NCBI RefSeq assembly: GCF_900055185.1
Contig: NZ_FIZX01000002.1
Span: 1,058,586 to 1,122,585 of the forward strand
Source of the DNA: Grimontia celer
GTDB taxonomy: Bacteria > Pseudomonadota > Gammaproteobacteria > Enterobacterales > Vibrionaceae
DNA length: 64,000 bases
Direction of reading: 5' to 3'
The notes below the pieces were generated by a model. It was not told the origin of the DNA. It did no database searches and worked only from the letters and a program-made list of their open reading frames with translations. The first letter of the stretch is position 1, and every line of letters starts with the position of its first letter. The translations under genes were made by a program, and so were the position numbers. This document shows positions 8,749 to 16,652 of the stretch, one piece after another.

Positions 8749-9486
8749 TTACTCCTTTGCCTGTTCAGGATGACCGTAAAATGGCGCGCCTTTTATCCAG
8801 AGTTTTAGCGATTGCCAGTAGATCGAAAACACGACCTTTACCGTCATCACGGGCGTTTTTACGATAAGTTTGGTGAGCTCAGAGGAAGTAAACGGGTTCT
8901 TCTTCATAGCAAGCGTTGCATCGAACTCTCTGCCTTCCCGATGTGTTTCGAGATGGACAAAAGCCGTCTTGTCGACAGGACGCAGCTTCCAAACGTACTT
9001 TTGATCGATTGGATTAAAGGGAGAAACATGGAATGCTTTGTTGTTTTCCCAATGTTTACCAGCTGGAACGGCATAATAATGCCGTTGATTCCAAGGCGTA
9101 TTGCTGACCTCTGCAAGCATGTAAGTCCAATTGCCTTCATCGTCGTAGAGGTAATAGAAATTCACGGGACTGAAATACAGACCAAAGTAACGCAGGTGAC
9201 AAAGCGCCAGTACCTTTCCGTTATAACGTTTCCCCGTCAGTGCAAAAATCTTATCCTGTACCGCTTGCTTGGTGTCTTCGCGACCTTCCATATAGTCAGG
9301 TCTGTGGAACGAAGCCATTCCCCACTTTTTGGTAGTGAAACCTCTGACAGATTTGGTGAGTTCATCGACTTCATCCAAGTCAATCAATGGCATAAACATA
9401 GGATAAGAAAACACATGTTCTACGGGCGTGAAGCGGCGGTGACGGACACTGCCGACAAATAGGCCACTGAGTGAGTCGCCGTTCAT
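8749..9486 (-). CDS. DUF1365 protein
   Basis: 245 residues covering the whole DUF1365 family, starting with the characteristic LFVGSVRHRRFTPVEHVFSY and containing YFSPVNFYYLYD and FHVSPFNP motifs rich in aromatic residues. No enzyme activity is established to my knowledge for the family in general, but it is almost invariably encoded between a COG2907 FAD oxidoreductase and a Cfa-like methyltransferase, as here, pointing to one shared lipid pathway. It overlaps the FAD gene by four bases (translational coupling). Confidence 0.85.
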   Translation of the reverse strand: MNGDSLSGLFVGSVRHRRFTPVEHVFSYPMFMPLIDLDEVDELTKSVRGFTTKKWGMASFHRPDYMEGREDTKQAVQDKIFALTGKRYNGKVLALCHLRYFGLYFSPVNFYYLYDDEGNWTYMLAEVSNTPWNQRHYYAVPAGKHWENNKAFHVSPFNPIDQKYVWKLRPVDKTAFVHLETHREGREFDATLAMKKNPFTSSELTKLIVKTPVMTVKVVFSIYWQSLKLWIKGAPFYGHPEQAKE

Positions 9487-10775
9487 GACGCGCTCCGAAG
9501 TGGCATTGGCTCAACGTTGCTGTTGATACCCGCGACAACGTCAAGCGCGCTACGAACACCGTCTTCGTGGAAACCGTTGTACCAGTATGCACCGCAGAAC
9601 CAGGTATTATTGATGCCCGATACCAGTTCACGCTTCTTCTGTGCAGCGATACATTTTTGGTCGAACACTGGGTGTGCATAAACGAATTTTCTCAGTACCT
9701 TGGACTCGTCGATGCTGTCTGTTTGATTGAGTGTTACGCAGAACGTTTCAGGCGACTTGATGCCCTGAAGAATGTTCATGTTGTAAGTCAGCGCTGCTGG
9801 TCGAGATTCTCGGCCATCGTTTTTGCCCAGATGGTAGTTCCAGCTCGCCCAAGCGGCCTTGCGCTCTGGCAGCATTTTCTCATCCGTATGCAAAACAACA
9901 TCGTTGTCTTGGTAATCGATATCTCCCAGCACCTCAGTTTCGTGTTTAGAGGGGTCAGCCAACAGCGAAAGCGCTTGGTCACTGTGGCAAGCAAAAATCA
10001 CCTTATCGAAATACTCTTCGCCCTTCTCAGACTCCACCACAACGCGGTCGTGGTAACGAAGAACCTGTTTAACTCGGGCGTTAAGACGAATGCAATCTTC
10101 AAATGCTGGCACCATCTTACGGACGTACTGGCGAGAGCCGCCCGGAATGACATACCATTGCGGACGGTTTGCCACTTCAAGCAAGCCGTGGTTGGCAAAA
10201 AAGCGAAGGAAAAACTTCAACGGGAATGCACGCATGTCTGACAGCGTAGAAGACCAGATTGCAGCGCCCATTGGCAGGATGTAGTTCTGGCAAAAATAAT
10301 CGCTGAACTTGCGACGCGTGAGGAAATCACCCAATGTCTGCTCGATAAGCGGATCACCATGGGTTGAAACGGCATAAGCCTCACGTGCTTCTTTGTTGAA
10401 TCGAAGAATTTCCGAGATGAACTTGTAGAACTTTGGGTTAAGCAGGTTTCGCTTCTGTGCAAACAAAGAAGCAACACTGTGGCCGTTGTATTCCAAGCCA
10501 TTATCGTCGTTGTGAACACTGAAACTCATTTCAGTTTCTTGCGCGCCAATGCCGATGTCAGCCATCAGACGCTGAAAGTTCGGGTACGTGCGGTCATTGA
10601 AAACGATGAATCCTGTATCGATAGCATACTGACCACTGGCAACTTCAACATCCACCGTGGCAGTATGACCACCGATGTAGTCGTTGTATTCAAACAACGT
10701 GATGTCATGCTCTTTATGCAGATAGTGCGCACATGTCAGGCCTGAAATACCTGAGCCGATAATTGCAATTTTCAT
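9483..10775 (-). CDS. COG2907 FAD-dependent oxidoreductase (amine-oxidase fold)
   Basis: 430 residues. The N-terminal Rossmann FAD motif is IGSGISGLTCAHYL with the acidic FEYNDYIGGH end (residues 4-40); a second conserved block, DTGFIVFNDRTYPNF, follows near 75. The C-terminus closes with WFCGAYWYNGFHEDGVRSAL, the usual FAD-contact block of flavin amine oxidases and desaturases. In the DUF1365/Cfa context it is likely to oxidise or desaturate an acyl chain (inference from the company it keeps and from the Ufa furan fatty acid pathway). Its ATG shares one base with the SDR stop codon. Confidence 0.87.
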   Translation of the reverse strand: MKIAIIGSGISGLTCAHYLHKEHDITLFEYNDYIGGHTATVDVEVASGQYAIDTGFIVFNDRTYPNFQRLMADIGIGAQETEMSFSVHNDDNGLEYNGHSVASLFAQKRNLLNPKFYKFISEILRFNKEAREAYAVSTHGDPLIEQTLGDFLTRRKFSDYFCQNYILPMGAAIWSSTLSDMRAFPLKFFLRFFANHGLLEVANRPQWYVIPGGSRQYVRKMVPAFEDCIRLNARVKQVLRYHDRVVVESEKGEEYFDKVIFACHSDQALSLLADPSKHETEVLGDIDYQDNDVVLHTDEKMLPERKAAWASWNYHLGKNDGRESRPAALTYNMNILQGIKSPETFCVTLNQTDSIDESKVLRKFVYAHPVFDQKCIAAQKKRELVSGINNTWFCGAYWYNGFHEDGVRSALDVVAGINSNVEPMPLRSAS

Positions 10776-11503
10776 TATGCTTTCCTTGTTATTTTTCTTA
10801 CCAGCGCGAGTTGCATTGCCATAGGCAGTGAGGATAGGAACTTGAGGAAGTAACTGAACCTCTTGGGGAAGTGCACTTCCACTTTCTTTTTATCTAAGCC
10901 CTGTCGAATTGCTGAAGACGCCTCTTCTGGCGTCACCAGCATCGGCATAGCGAAATCATTTTTATCAGTGAGTGGCGTTTTGACAAAGCCCGGAGAAATA
11001 AGTGACACGGTCACCCCTTTACTTTCTAAATCAACCGAAAGTGAACGTGCCAGGTACGAGATTGCCGCCTTTGAAGCGCCATAAGCTTCTGCCCTTGGCA
11101 AGCCCAAGTAAGCAGCAGTAGAGCCCATTAGAGCCAAGTGTGTTCCATGCTGAAACCCACCTTGGAGAGCTTCAATACAGTTCAAAACACCAAACAGGTT
11201 GATGTCGAAAACGCGTTTGAACAGGGAGACATCAATCTCGCCGTGGTCAATATACTCACAGGTGCCAGCGTTCAGAATAACTAAGTCGTAGGCCATATCT
11301 TCTTGCACTAATGCCGCTTTCGTCGCCTCAGTATCTGTGGCGTCGAAACTTAACACTGTGACGTTGTCACGGCCTTCCGCCCAGGATTGTAAGGTCAGCA
11401 CATTGCGACCACAGGCTGTGACGTGCCAGCCTTCAGCAGAATAATCCTTCGCCAGTTGCAGACCGATACCTGATGTTGCACCTGTAATGAGTACCCGCTT
11501 CAT
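10775..11503 (-). CDS. Short-chain dehydrogenase/reductase (SDR)
   Basis: 242-residue classical SDR: nucleotide-binding TGATSGIG (residues 7-14), NAG at about 88, catalytic Ser at about 137, and YGASK with catalytic Tyr/Lys near 150. A hydrophobic C-terminal segment (FLKFLSSLPMAMQLALV) may bind membrane. The presence in the photolyase/Cfa operon suggests reduction or oxidation of a lipid intermediate, or redox detoxification after photo-oxidation; the substrate cannot be read from sequence. Start overlaps the preceding gene by four bases. Confidence 0.88.
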   Translation of the reverse strand: MKRVLITGATSGIGLQLAKDYSAEGWHVTACGRNVLTLQSWAEGRDNVTVLSFDATDTEATKAALVQEDMAYDLVILNAGTCEYIDHGEIDVSLFKRVFDINLFGVLNCIEALQGGFQHGTHLALMGSTAAYLGLPRAEAYGASKAAISYLARSLSVDLESKGVTVSLISPGFVKTPLTDKNDFAMPMLVTPEEASSAIRQGLDKKKVEVHFPKRFSYFLKFLSSLPMAMQLALVRKITRKA

Positions 11504-11949
11504 TGACCCAACCTCTTTTTAATCATTCGAACGGCTGAGCCCAATACGGGAAGCGCTTCATAAAGCATTTCGCCAAGGTCAAAATAGTCGCGATGAAGAA
11601 CCACGCGCCCTTCTTTGAGCACGAGACGCGTGCAACCGTTGACCGCCCTTTCTGCACCGCCTTCTAGCTTTGGATGGGACAGCGTCATCGTCCAACTAAT
11701 AAAAGCGACGTCTCCATTCACCGCATGGTCATGAATGTTGAAGCGACAATCAGTAACGTTGGTGTACATGGATTCGAAGTAACGAGAGAGATTGTCATAC
11801 CCCTCGATGCGATGAGCTGGGTCTTCAAACACGACATCTTCGCTGTATATTTCATCCAGCGTGTTCAAGTTGTCCTTGCGCAGCGACGTGTAGACGGTAA
11901 TGAAACGGTCCAATGCGTCATTTTGAGATGTGGCTGCTGTTTGCATCAT
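11500..11949 (-). CDS. NTF2-like / SnoaL-like protein
   Basis: 149 residues in one NTF2-like cone fold: helical start (DALDRFITVYTSLRK), EDVVFEDPAHRIEGYDNL with the acidic pocket residues, then beta strands ending HRDYFDLGEMLYEALP. Families of this fold include isomerases, hydrolases and pure binding proteins. Members next to SDR and FAD genes in photolyase operons are common, but I know of no defined reaction. Two tandem ATG codons (11949, 11946) are possible starts; the second overlaps the photolyase stop. Confidence 0.8.
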   Translation of the reverse strand: MMQTAATSQNDALDRFITVYTSLRKDNLNTLDEIYSEDVVFEDPAHRIEGYDNLSRYFESMYTNVTDCRFNIHDHAVNGDVAFISWTMTLSHPKLEGGAERAVNGCTRLVLKEGRVVLHRDYFDLGEMLYEALPVLGSAVRMIKKRLGQ

Positions 11950-13397
11950 GATTCGGCCCTATGCGTGTTCTGATAGCTCTTTGCCATCTCGAACATTTGG
12001 ATGGCTTTTTCCCTCGCCGTTTTGTGGTCAACAACCGGTTTGGGATAGGAGAGCTCTATTCCGTTTTTCTCTGCCCAAACATGGGGTTCGTGAAGTGACT
12101 TGTCCGGAACAGACTCTAATTCTTTCAACCATCTACGAATGAAACGCACGTTAGGATCAAATTTCTTACTCTGCGCAGTGGGATTAAACACACGAAAATA
12201 AGGTTGGGCATCAGTGCCTACAGATGCAGACCACTGCCATCCGCCATTATTTGCTGCAAAATCACCATCAATCAGCTTGCACATAAAATACTGCTCGCCC
12301 CACCGCCAATCGATGTGAAGGTCTTTCACCAAGAAGCTGGCGACTATCATACGAAGGCGGTTGTGCATCCAGCCGGTATCATTCAACTGACGCATGGCGG
12401 CATCTACGATTGGATAGCCAGTTCGCCCCTGTTTCCAACGTTCAAACAAGATCTCGTCGCGGTTCCATTCAATGGAGTCTGTCCATTCAAGGAACGCCTT
12501 GCCCTTGCTGATATCAACGTACGCAGCAACGATATGTTGGTAGAACTCACGCCACACCAATTCAGAAAGCCAAACGTTGGCACCGCCTGAGCTTTTATCA
12601 AAGCAGTTAGGCTCTTCAACCAACAAACGAGCCAGACACTGACGCGGCGACACTGCACCAATAGCGAGATAAGGGGACAGTTGGCTGGTTGCTGGAATCG
12701 CCGGAAAATCACGTGTCGATTCATACTGATCAACGCGATATCTGCAGAAATCACGCAGTCTCTGAATGATGGCACTGTCGTCGATTGGCCACCCCACCGA
12801 GTCTCTTTGCGGGTACCGCAGAGAAATACTGAATGGCTGACGTAAAAGAGATGAAGTGATGGTATTGGTTTGCACGGGTTCAGGCGCACTTAGAGGAGAT
12901 AAGTTTTCTTGCGTTGCGCGAGCAATCCAAGCCTTTTTGAAAGGCGTGAAAACCCGATATGTATTTCCAGCACCATTAGTGATGGCTCCAGGTGCAAAGA
13001 TACACTTGTAGTCGAATCGATGAAGTAGCGTCCCCGTTAAACTGAGCATGCCAGCGATAGAGTTATCGCGGTTTACTTCATCAGACTCGTAATCCCTTGT
13101 GCAGTAGATATCGGCGATCTGGTATTGCTGGCAAAGCTGTGCCAGAGACTGGTTGACGTCTCTGAACGTGTCAACCGAACGAACCAACAAGGGAATGTTC
13201 AGCGCCTCCAGCTCTTGTTGAAGCACAACAAGGCGACGGCGAATGAGATCAGCCTGAATGGGTGCCATTCTATGTGAACGCCACTGAACCGGCGTTTCGT
13301 AATAAATAGCCATCACAGGTTCACCACTTCGACAGGCTTCCGTCAAAGCGATATTGTCTTTAATCCTGAGGTCTCTCCTGAACCAAACCAGCTTCAT
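11946..13397 (-). CDS. phrB: Deoxyribodipyrimidine photolyase (CPD photolyase, class I)
   Basis: A 483-residue photolyase using blue light to split cyclobutane pyrimidine dimers with FADH- and a folate antenna. Visible: KLVWFRRDLRIKDN at the start (antenna domain), STRDFPAIPATSQLSPYLA, and the FAD-domain signature DGDFAANNGGWQWSASVGTD followed by YFRVFNP. The ATG at 13397 is preferred (AGGGAG seven bases upstream; homologues start MKLVWFRR), though 13403 is possible. In E. coli phr follows ybgA, and here the DUF523/DUF1722 protein is also encoded upstream, with the MerR gene inserted between. Expression should follow the LitR-type promoter at 15243-15270. Confidence 0.95.
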   Translation of the reverse strand: MKLVWFRRDLRIKDNIALTEACRSGEPVMAIYYETPVQWRSHRMAPIQADLIRRRLVVLQQELEALNIPLLVRSVDTFRDVNQSLAQLCQQYQIADIYCTRDYESDEVNRDNSIAGMLSLTGTLLHRFDYKCIFAPGAITNGAGNTYRVFTPFKKAWIARATQENLSPLSAPEPVQTNTITSSLLRQPFSISLRYPQRDSVGWPIDDSAIIQRLRDFCRYRVDQYESTRDFPAIPATSQLSPYLAIGAVSPRQCLARLLVEEPNCFDKSSGGANVWLSELVWREFYQHIVAAYVDISKGKAFLEWTDSIEWNRDEILFERWKQGRTGYPIVDAAMRQLNDTGWMHNRLRMIVASFLVKDLHIDWRWGEQYFMCKLIDGDFAANNGGWQWSASVGTDAQPYFRVFNPTAQSKKFDPNVRFIRRWLKELESVPDKSLHEPHVWAEKNGIELSYPKPVVDHKTAREKAIQMFEMAKSYQNTHRAES

Positions 13398-13418
13398 CCT
13401 CATGCTCCCTTACATGTT

Positions 13419-14249
13419 TTATTGCGTTCTGTTGGCAGCGCTGACGCTTGCCAAAGCAAGTTCTGGGTGAATCTTCGTTGATTCACCGGATATCTCTATC
13501 TCAATCGGAGCTGAAACCATCAGCTCAGCGATTTCTCGTCTCAAAGCCAGTGTGAAAGCCTGGTCAGAGTGAATCACAAATCGCTTCACACCTTTGTCTA
13601 CCAGGCTGCTGCACAGGATAGATAAGCCTGACCCTACACCACCCAATGTTGTGACAGCGTAACCTTCAGACTGTAACAACAGTGCTTTAAGGTAAAAGCG
13701 ATAGCTTTGATCTCGGCTGACGCTGACTATCCAGCATTTGTCTTTACCTTTTGCTTTCTTGTTCATGTGCAAGCAATGCACCAGCACGTTGTTTAACTCC
13801 GCGCGCCAAATTTGCGCGCACAAGACTCCAGCTTCTGAGCTTTGTTTATCGAACCAATCGGTTAACGGCTCAAACAATTTTGATTCGAGTACATGAATAG
13901 GATAATTTTTGGTGAGTTCATAAAGGCGCGCTTCTAATGCCTTCACGTCGAAACTCATCACAAGGGCCTTTAAATTTTCCCATTCGGGTAGATTCTGGAC
14001 ATTCTCAACATGCCCTGAGCTTGTTCCCAGTAACTCTTTGACTTGGCTTACAGGAACGCCTTTATCAAGCCAGGAAAGGATTTCCTGAATGTGTAAAACA
14101 TCTTGTTCCGAGTAGAGTCGATGCCCTTTAGGTGTCCTCTGGGGAGTGATTAAGCCATAGCGACGTTGCCAGGCACGTAGGGTGACGGAATTCACCCCGG
14201 TGCGTTCTGACACTTCGCCTATGGATAGCAATTTTTCTTTAGAGTCCAT
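13419..14249 (-). CDS. MerR-family regulator, class II LitR / MlrA / BluR type
   Basis: 276 residues. Residues 8-75 are a MerR winged helix-turn-helix (IGEVSERTGVNSVTLRAWQR, then RRYGLITPQRTPKGHRLY). About residues 90-260 resemble the helical plus Rossmann-like cobalamin-binding half of CarH/LitR photoreceptors, but the DxHxxG cobalamin-ligand motif is replaced (SVSRDQSYRFYLKA carries no His) and the upper Trp/Glu-His motif is not seen. That is the state of class II LitR, MlrA and BluR, which do not use B12; in Pseudomonas putida class II LitR is antagonised in light by a BLUF protein. No BLUF gene lies in this window. It overlaps the DUF523 gene by 11 bases and probably represses its own operon through the two TGTACA palindromes upstream. 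Confidence 0.85.
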   Translation of the reverse strand: MDSKEKLLSIGEVSERTGVNSVTLRAWQRRYGLITPQRTPKGHRLYSEQDVLHIQEILSWLDKGVPVSQVKELLGTSSGHVENVQNLPEWENLKALVMSFDVKALEARLYELTKNYPIHVLESKLFEPLTDWFDKQSSEAGVLCAQIWRAELNNVLVHCLHMNKKAKGKDKCWIVSVSRDQSYRFYLKALLLQSEGYAVTTLGGVGSGLSILCSSLVDKGVKRFVIHSDQAFTLALRREIAELMVSAPIEIEISGESTKIHPELALASVSAANRTQ

Positions 14250-15198
14250 AACGTAATCTCAGACTATCCGGATAAGGATGCAGGTAGCATTGTTGTTGCA
14301 GATAAGCATCCGGATTTTGGTTAAGGTGATGATTGATAAGCGTTAACGGTGCCAGAAGCGGCATCGTGCCTTTGCGGTAAGCATGGATTAAGTCAGCAAG
14401 CTCGGCTTTCTGTTGCTTATCGAGTGCGCGCTTGAAGTAGCCTTGGAGATGCATTAACACATTCGTGTTATTTTTGCGGGTGGCGCGTTTGGCAATGGCC
14501 TGCATAAAACGGGTACGGTACTCAGCGAAGAACTCGTCGATATCGTGATTTGCAATGTCGGCAACAAACTTTCCAAGCTCCTTATACTCGGTTGGACAAT
14601 GTGCCATCAAAACAAGCTTGTAGCGTGAGTGGAATTCTACGATAGCGCGTCGGCTGATTCCCTCTGCCATTGAATCGTAGAAGTCACGCAATGCAAATAT
14701 ACGAAAGACAAAGTTTTCTTTGAGCACGGGATCATTGAGTCGACCATCTTCTTCTATTGGCAGCCAAGGCATGCGTTCCATCAGCTGCTGTGTGTAGAGA
14801 CCAACGCCAATCTTCTCCGAAGCCACATATCCGTTTTCACGGTATACCTTCACTCGTTCCATACCGCAGGTTGGAGACTTAGCACAAACAACATAACCGC
14901 ACAGTTCCATACCAGCTAAGTGTTCCGCTTTCTTCTTGCTGAACTCGACCATCTTCGCTGTATGGTCTGCGTCAGCATCTTTGGTCTCTACCAAACGCAC
15001 CCCAATTGGCTCTCCACGGTCAAGCAGACGGATGGTAGGACGTGGAACAGGCAATCCGATGCTCACTTCCGGGCAAACGGGTACAAACTCTACGAAAGGC
15101 TCAAGCTCTGTCGCCACGAAGTGGCTGCGCTTATGTCCACTGTCAAAGCGAACTTTATCGCCAATTACACATGCGCTAACGCCAAGTTTGATAGTCAT
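14239..15198 (-). CDS. DUF523-DUF1722 protein (YbgA-like; TudS-type Fe-S half plus YbgA half)
   Basis: I start at ATG 15198 (AAGGAG seven bases upstream; product begins MTIKLGVSACVIG); the longer open frame to 15330 crosses the operators and promoter. Residues 1-150 form DUF523, the family of the thiouracil desulfidase TudS, with candidate [4Fe-4S] ligands Cys10 (SAC), Cys42 (PVCPE) and Cys111 (PTCGM). Residues about 190-310 form DUF1722, as in E. coli YbgA (HSRYKLVLMAHCP, then YRTRFMQAIA). It is the promoter-proximal gene of the eleven-gene operon. A sulfur-removal or tRNA/nucleotide repair role is suggested by TudS only by homology. Confidence 0.87.
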   Translation of the reverse strand: MTIKLGVSACVIGDKVRFDSGHKRSHFVATELEPFVEFVPVCPEVSIGLPVPRPTIRLLDRGEPIGVRLVETKDADADHTAKMVEFSKKKAEHLAGMELCGYVVCAKSPTCGMERVKVYRENGYVASEKIGVGLYTQQLMERMPWLPIEEDGRLNDPVLKENFVFRIFALRDFYDSMAEGISRRAIVEFHSRYKLVLMAHCPTEYKELGKFVADIANHDIDEFFAEYRTRFMQAIAKRATRKNNTNVLMHLQGYFKRALDKQQKAELADLIHAYRKGTMPLLAPLTLINHHLNQNPDAYLQQQCYLHPYPDSLRLRYGL

Positions 15199-15212
15199 GA
15201 TGCTGCTCCTTG

Positions 15213-15238
15213 TTGTACAGGTTTTATTATTTGTACAA
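15213..15238. promoter_or_regulatory. MerR (MlrA/LitR-type) operator, proximal copy
   Basis: Perfect palindromic arms TTGTACA (15213-15219) and TGTACAA (15232-15238) separated by exactly 12 bases. E. coli MlrA is known to recognise TTGTACA-N12-TGTACAA-like sites, and class II LitR sites also carry TGTACA. It lies just after the predicted -10 and before the DUF523 ribosome-binding site, a position suited to repression. Confidence 0.72.
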
Positions 15239-15242
15239 CTTA

Positions 15243-15270
15243 AGCATATGAAAGGATCACTCTTGTACAA
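15243..15270 (-). promoter_or_regulatory. Predicted sigma-70-type promoter of the eleven-gene operon
   Basis: Read on the minus strand: TTGTAC (15270-15265), 16-base spacer, TATGCT (15248-15243). The -35 hexamer is inside the distal operator's arm, and the proximal operator starts 4 bases beyond the -10, so repressor binding would cover both elements. The match to consensus is moderate. Confidence 0.5.
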
Positions 15271-15288
15271 ATATTTTTTTATGTACAA
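15263..15288. promoter_or_regulatory. MerR (MlrA/LitR-type) operator, distal copy
   Basis: TTGTACA (15263-15269), 12 bases, TGTACAA (15282-15288): the same arms and the same spacing as the proximal copy, starting exactly 50 bp away, about five helical turns, so two bound dimers could face the same side of the helix. Confidence 0.72.
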
Positions 15289-15311
15289 GGTGATAAATTT
15301 GCGCAGTGCAT

Positions 15312-15344
15312 AAAAAAACGCCCCTTCCAAGCTAGAAGAGGCGC
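15312..15344 (-). terminator. Intrinsic terminator of the SbmA-like gene
   Basis: On the minus strand CGCCTCTT, loop, AAGGGGCG followed by seven T. One mismatch in an 8-bp stem. It isolates the SbmA-like gene from the MerR-controlled operon downstream. Confidence 0.75.
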
Positions 15345-15366
15345 TTATAAACGTGGCTTTCAGCGG

Positions 15367-16371
15367 TTAATCAGCAGCAGCGGACTGCTCTGCTTCAATT
15401 GCCAAATCAATTTGTTCTTCGAAGCCTTTTAAACGCTTGTAGATGGACATCAACTCAACAATTGTTGACCAAGAATTCACAAGAAACTGGAAAGAATCCT
15501 CAACCTTGCCAAATGCACGGATGATTTGCTGAAGCACACCCAGAGTGACAGCACCTGAGACGATGGTAGGTCCCAATGCAATGTATGGCACGATGACTGT
15601 TCCCTGCAGATACGACCACTTGGCGATATCAAAGTACAAGTAGTGGCGGTATAAGTTGAAGTAGTTACGTCTAACATTAAAGAAGAGCTCTTTTAGCGTT
15701 TCTGGTTCAGCACGGTCTTCATGGTCTTCACCGTATACCAATTCTTTGCGGTAAGCCGCTTCGACTTTTTGGTTCTTAAACTCCAATCCCGGCAGTTTTA
15801 TCCCCACAATTGCCAGCAGCACAGTGCCAAACAACGCCGACAGAATTGCGATATAAACCAGTGAGCGTGAAACTTCACCAATCCAAGGTAATTCTGTGAT
15901 GTTTTCACTAAGCACCCAAAGGATAGGGAGGAACGCAAAAAGTGTCATAATGGAGCGCATAAAACTGACACCCAGCGACTCAACAATGCGCGCAAAGCGC
16001 ATGGTATCTTCCTGGATACGCTGAGATGCACCTTCGATATGGCGAATTTTGCTCCAGTGAGAGACATAGTAATCGTTCATCGCGGTCCGCCACCTAAACA
16101 CGTAGTGGCGGATAAAGAATTCCAAGATTACGGCAACCACAATATAGATGGTTGCGATAGTCAGGAAATCGAGGCAGGAAGCAAGGAATTCATTGAACTC
16201 AACCGTATTTGGCTCTGCGAGCGCTTTTTGGATCAAGTTGTAAAACGAGCCGAACCATTCATTAATCTGAACATCCAGTTCCACTTTGTACCAGGTCACG
16301 TAGAGAATGAGTGCGGAGCCTAAAATCGACCAGTGAAACCAGCGTCTATCCAGAAAAAAAGATTTAAACAT
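15367..16371 (-). CDS. SbmA/BacA-family inner-membrane peptide transporter
   Basis: 334 residues with an ABC-transporter-like transmembrane fold lacking an ATPase: hydrophobic segments near residues 17-27, 68-85, 135-155, 165-195 and 255-280, and family blocks FRWRTAMNDYYVSHW, RIQEDTMRFARIVE and NWS-like VNSWSTIVEL. SbmA and BacA are proton-driven importers of peptides such as microcins, bleomycin and proline-rich antimicrobial peptides. E. coli SbmA is longer (about 406). The gene is monocistronic with its own terminator. Specific substrates are unknown. Confidence 0.85.
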   Translation of the reverse strand: MFKSFFLDRRWFHWSILGSALILYVTWYKVELDVQINEWFGSFYNLIQKALAEPNTVEFNEFLASCLDFLTIATIYIVVAVILEFFIRHYVFRWRTAMNDYYVSHWSKIRHIEGASQRIQEDTMRFARIVESLGVSFMRSIMTLFAFLPILWVLSENITELPWIGEVSRSLVYIAILSALFGTVLLAIVGIKLPGLEFKNQKVEAAYRKELVYGEDHEDRAEPETLKELFFNVRRNYFNLYRHYLYFDIAKWSYLQGTVIVPYIALGPTIVSGAVTLGVLQQIIRAFGKVEDSFQFLVNSWSTIVELMSIYKRLKGFEEQIDLAIEAEQSAAAD

Positions 16372-16620
16372 AAAAACACTTCCTAAAACTCTGTGTGACT
16401 CTTTGAGTGCCTAAACACTAAAGAGTTTCTCTCCCCTCGACCTAATCTGTCAGAGGTCAATAAAATGAACGTCTTTCCAAGCAGAATATTTCAAGTCTAG
16501 TCATTAGTCGGCTGATTTACGAAAAGATAAGAAATTGATCTAATTGATTATTCTATCACTTCAAAGGAAATTTATTGATTGAGTTCACACCTTGCCAAAT
16601 TGTGTGATCTAAGTGAACAA

Positions 16621-16643
16621 ATTGCGGCCGTTCAGACCGCAAT
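16621..16643 (-). terminator. Hairpin after the CSS-EAL gene, probable terminator
   Basis: ATTGCGG, 9-base loop, CCGCAAT, ten bases beyond the stop codon. The following tract on the minus strand is only TTGTT, so termination efficiency is doubtful. Confidence 0.45.
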
Positions 16644-16652
16644 CAGAAGAGG

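Noticed and set aside
15199-15330. N-terminal extension of the DUF523-DUF1722 protein to 15330
   Set aside because: It would translate the operators and promoter, lacks a ribosome-binding site, and homologues begin at the MTIKLGVSAC-type start.
16585-16612. TGTGTGATCTAAGTGAACA as a CRP site
   Set aside because: Only the left half fits TGTGA; the right half is TGAAC, and it lies between a gene end and its terminator-like hairpin.
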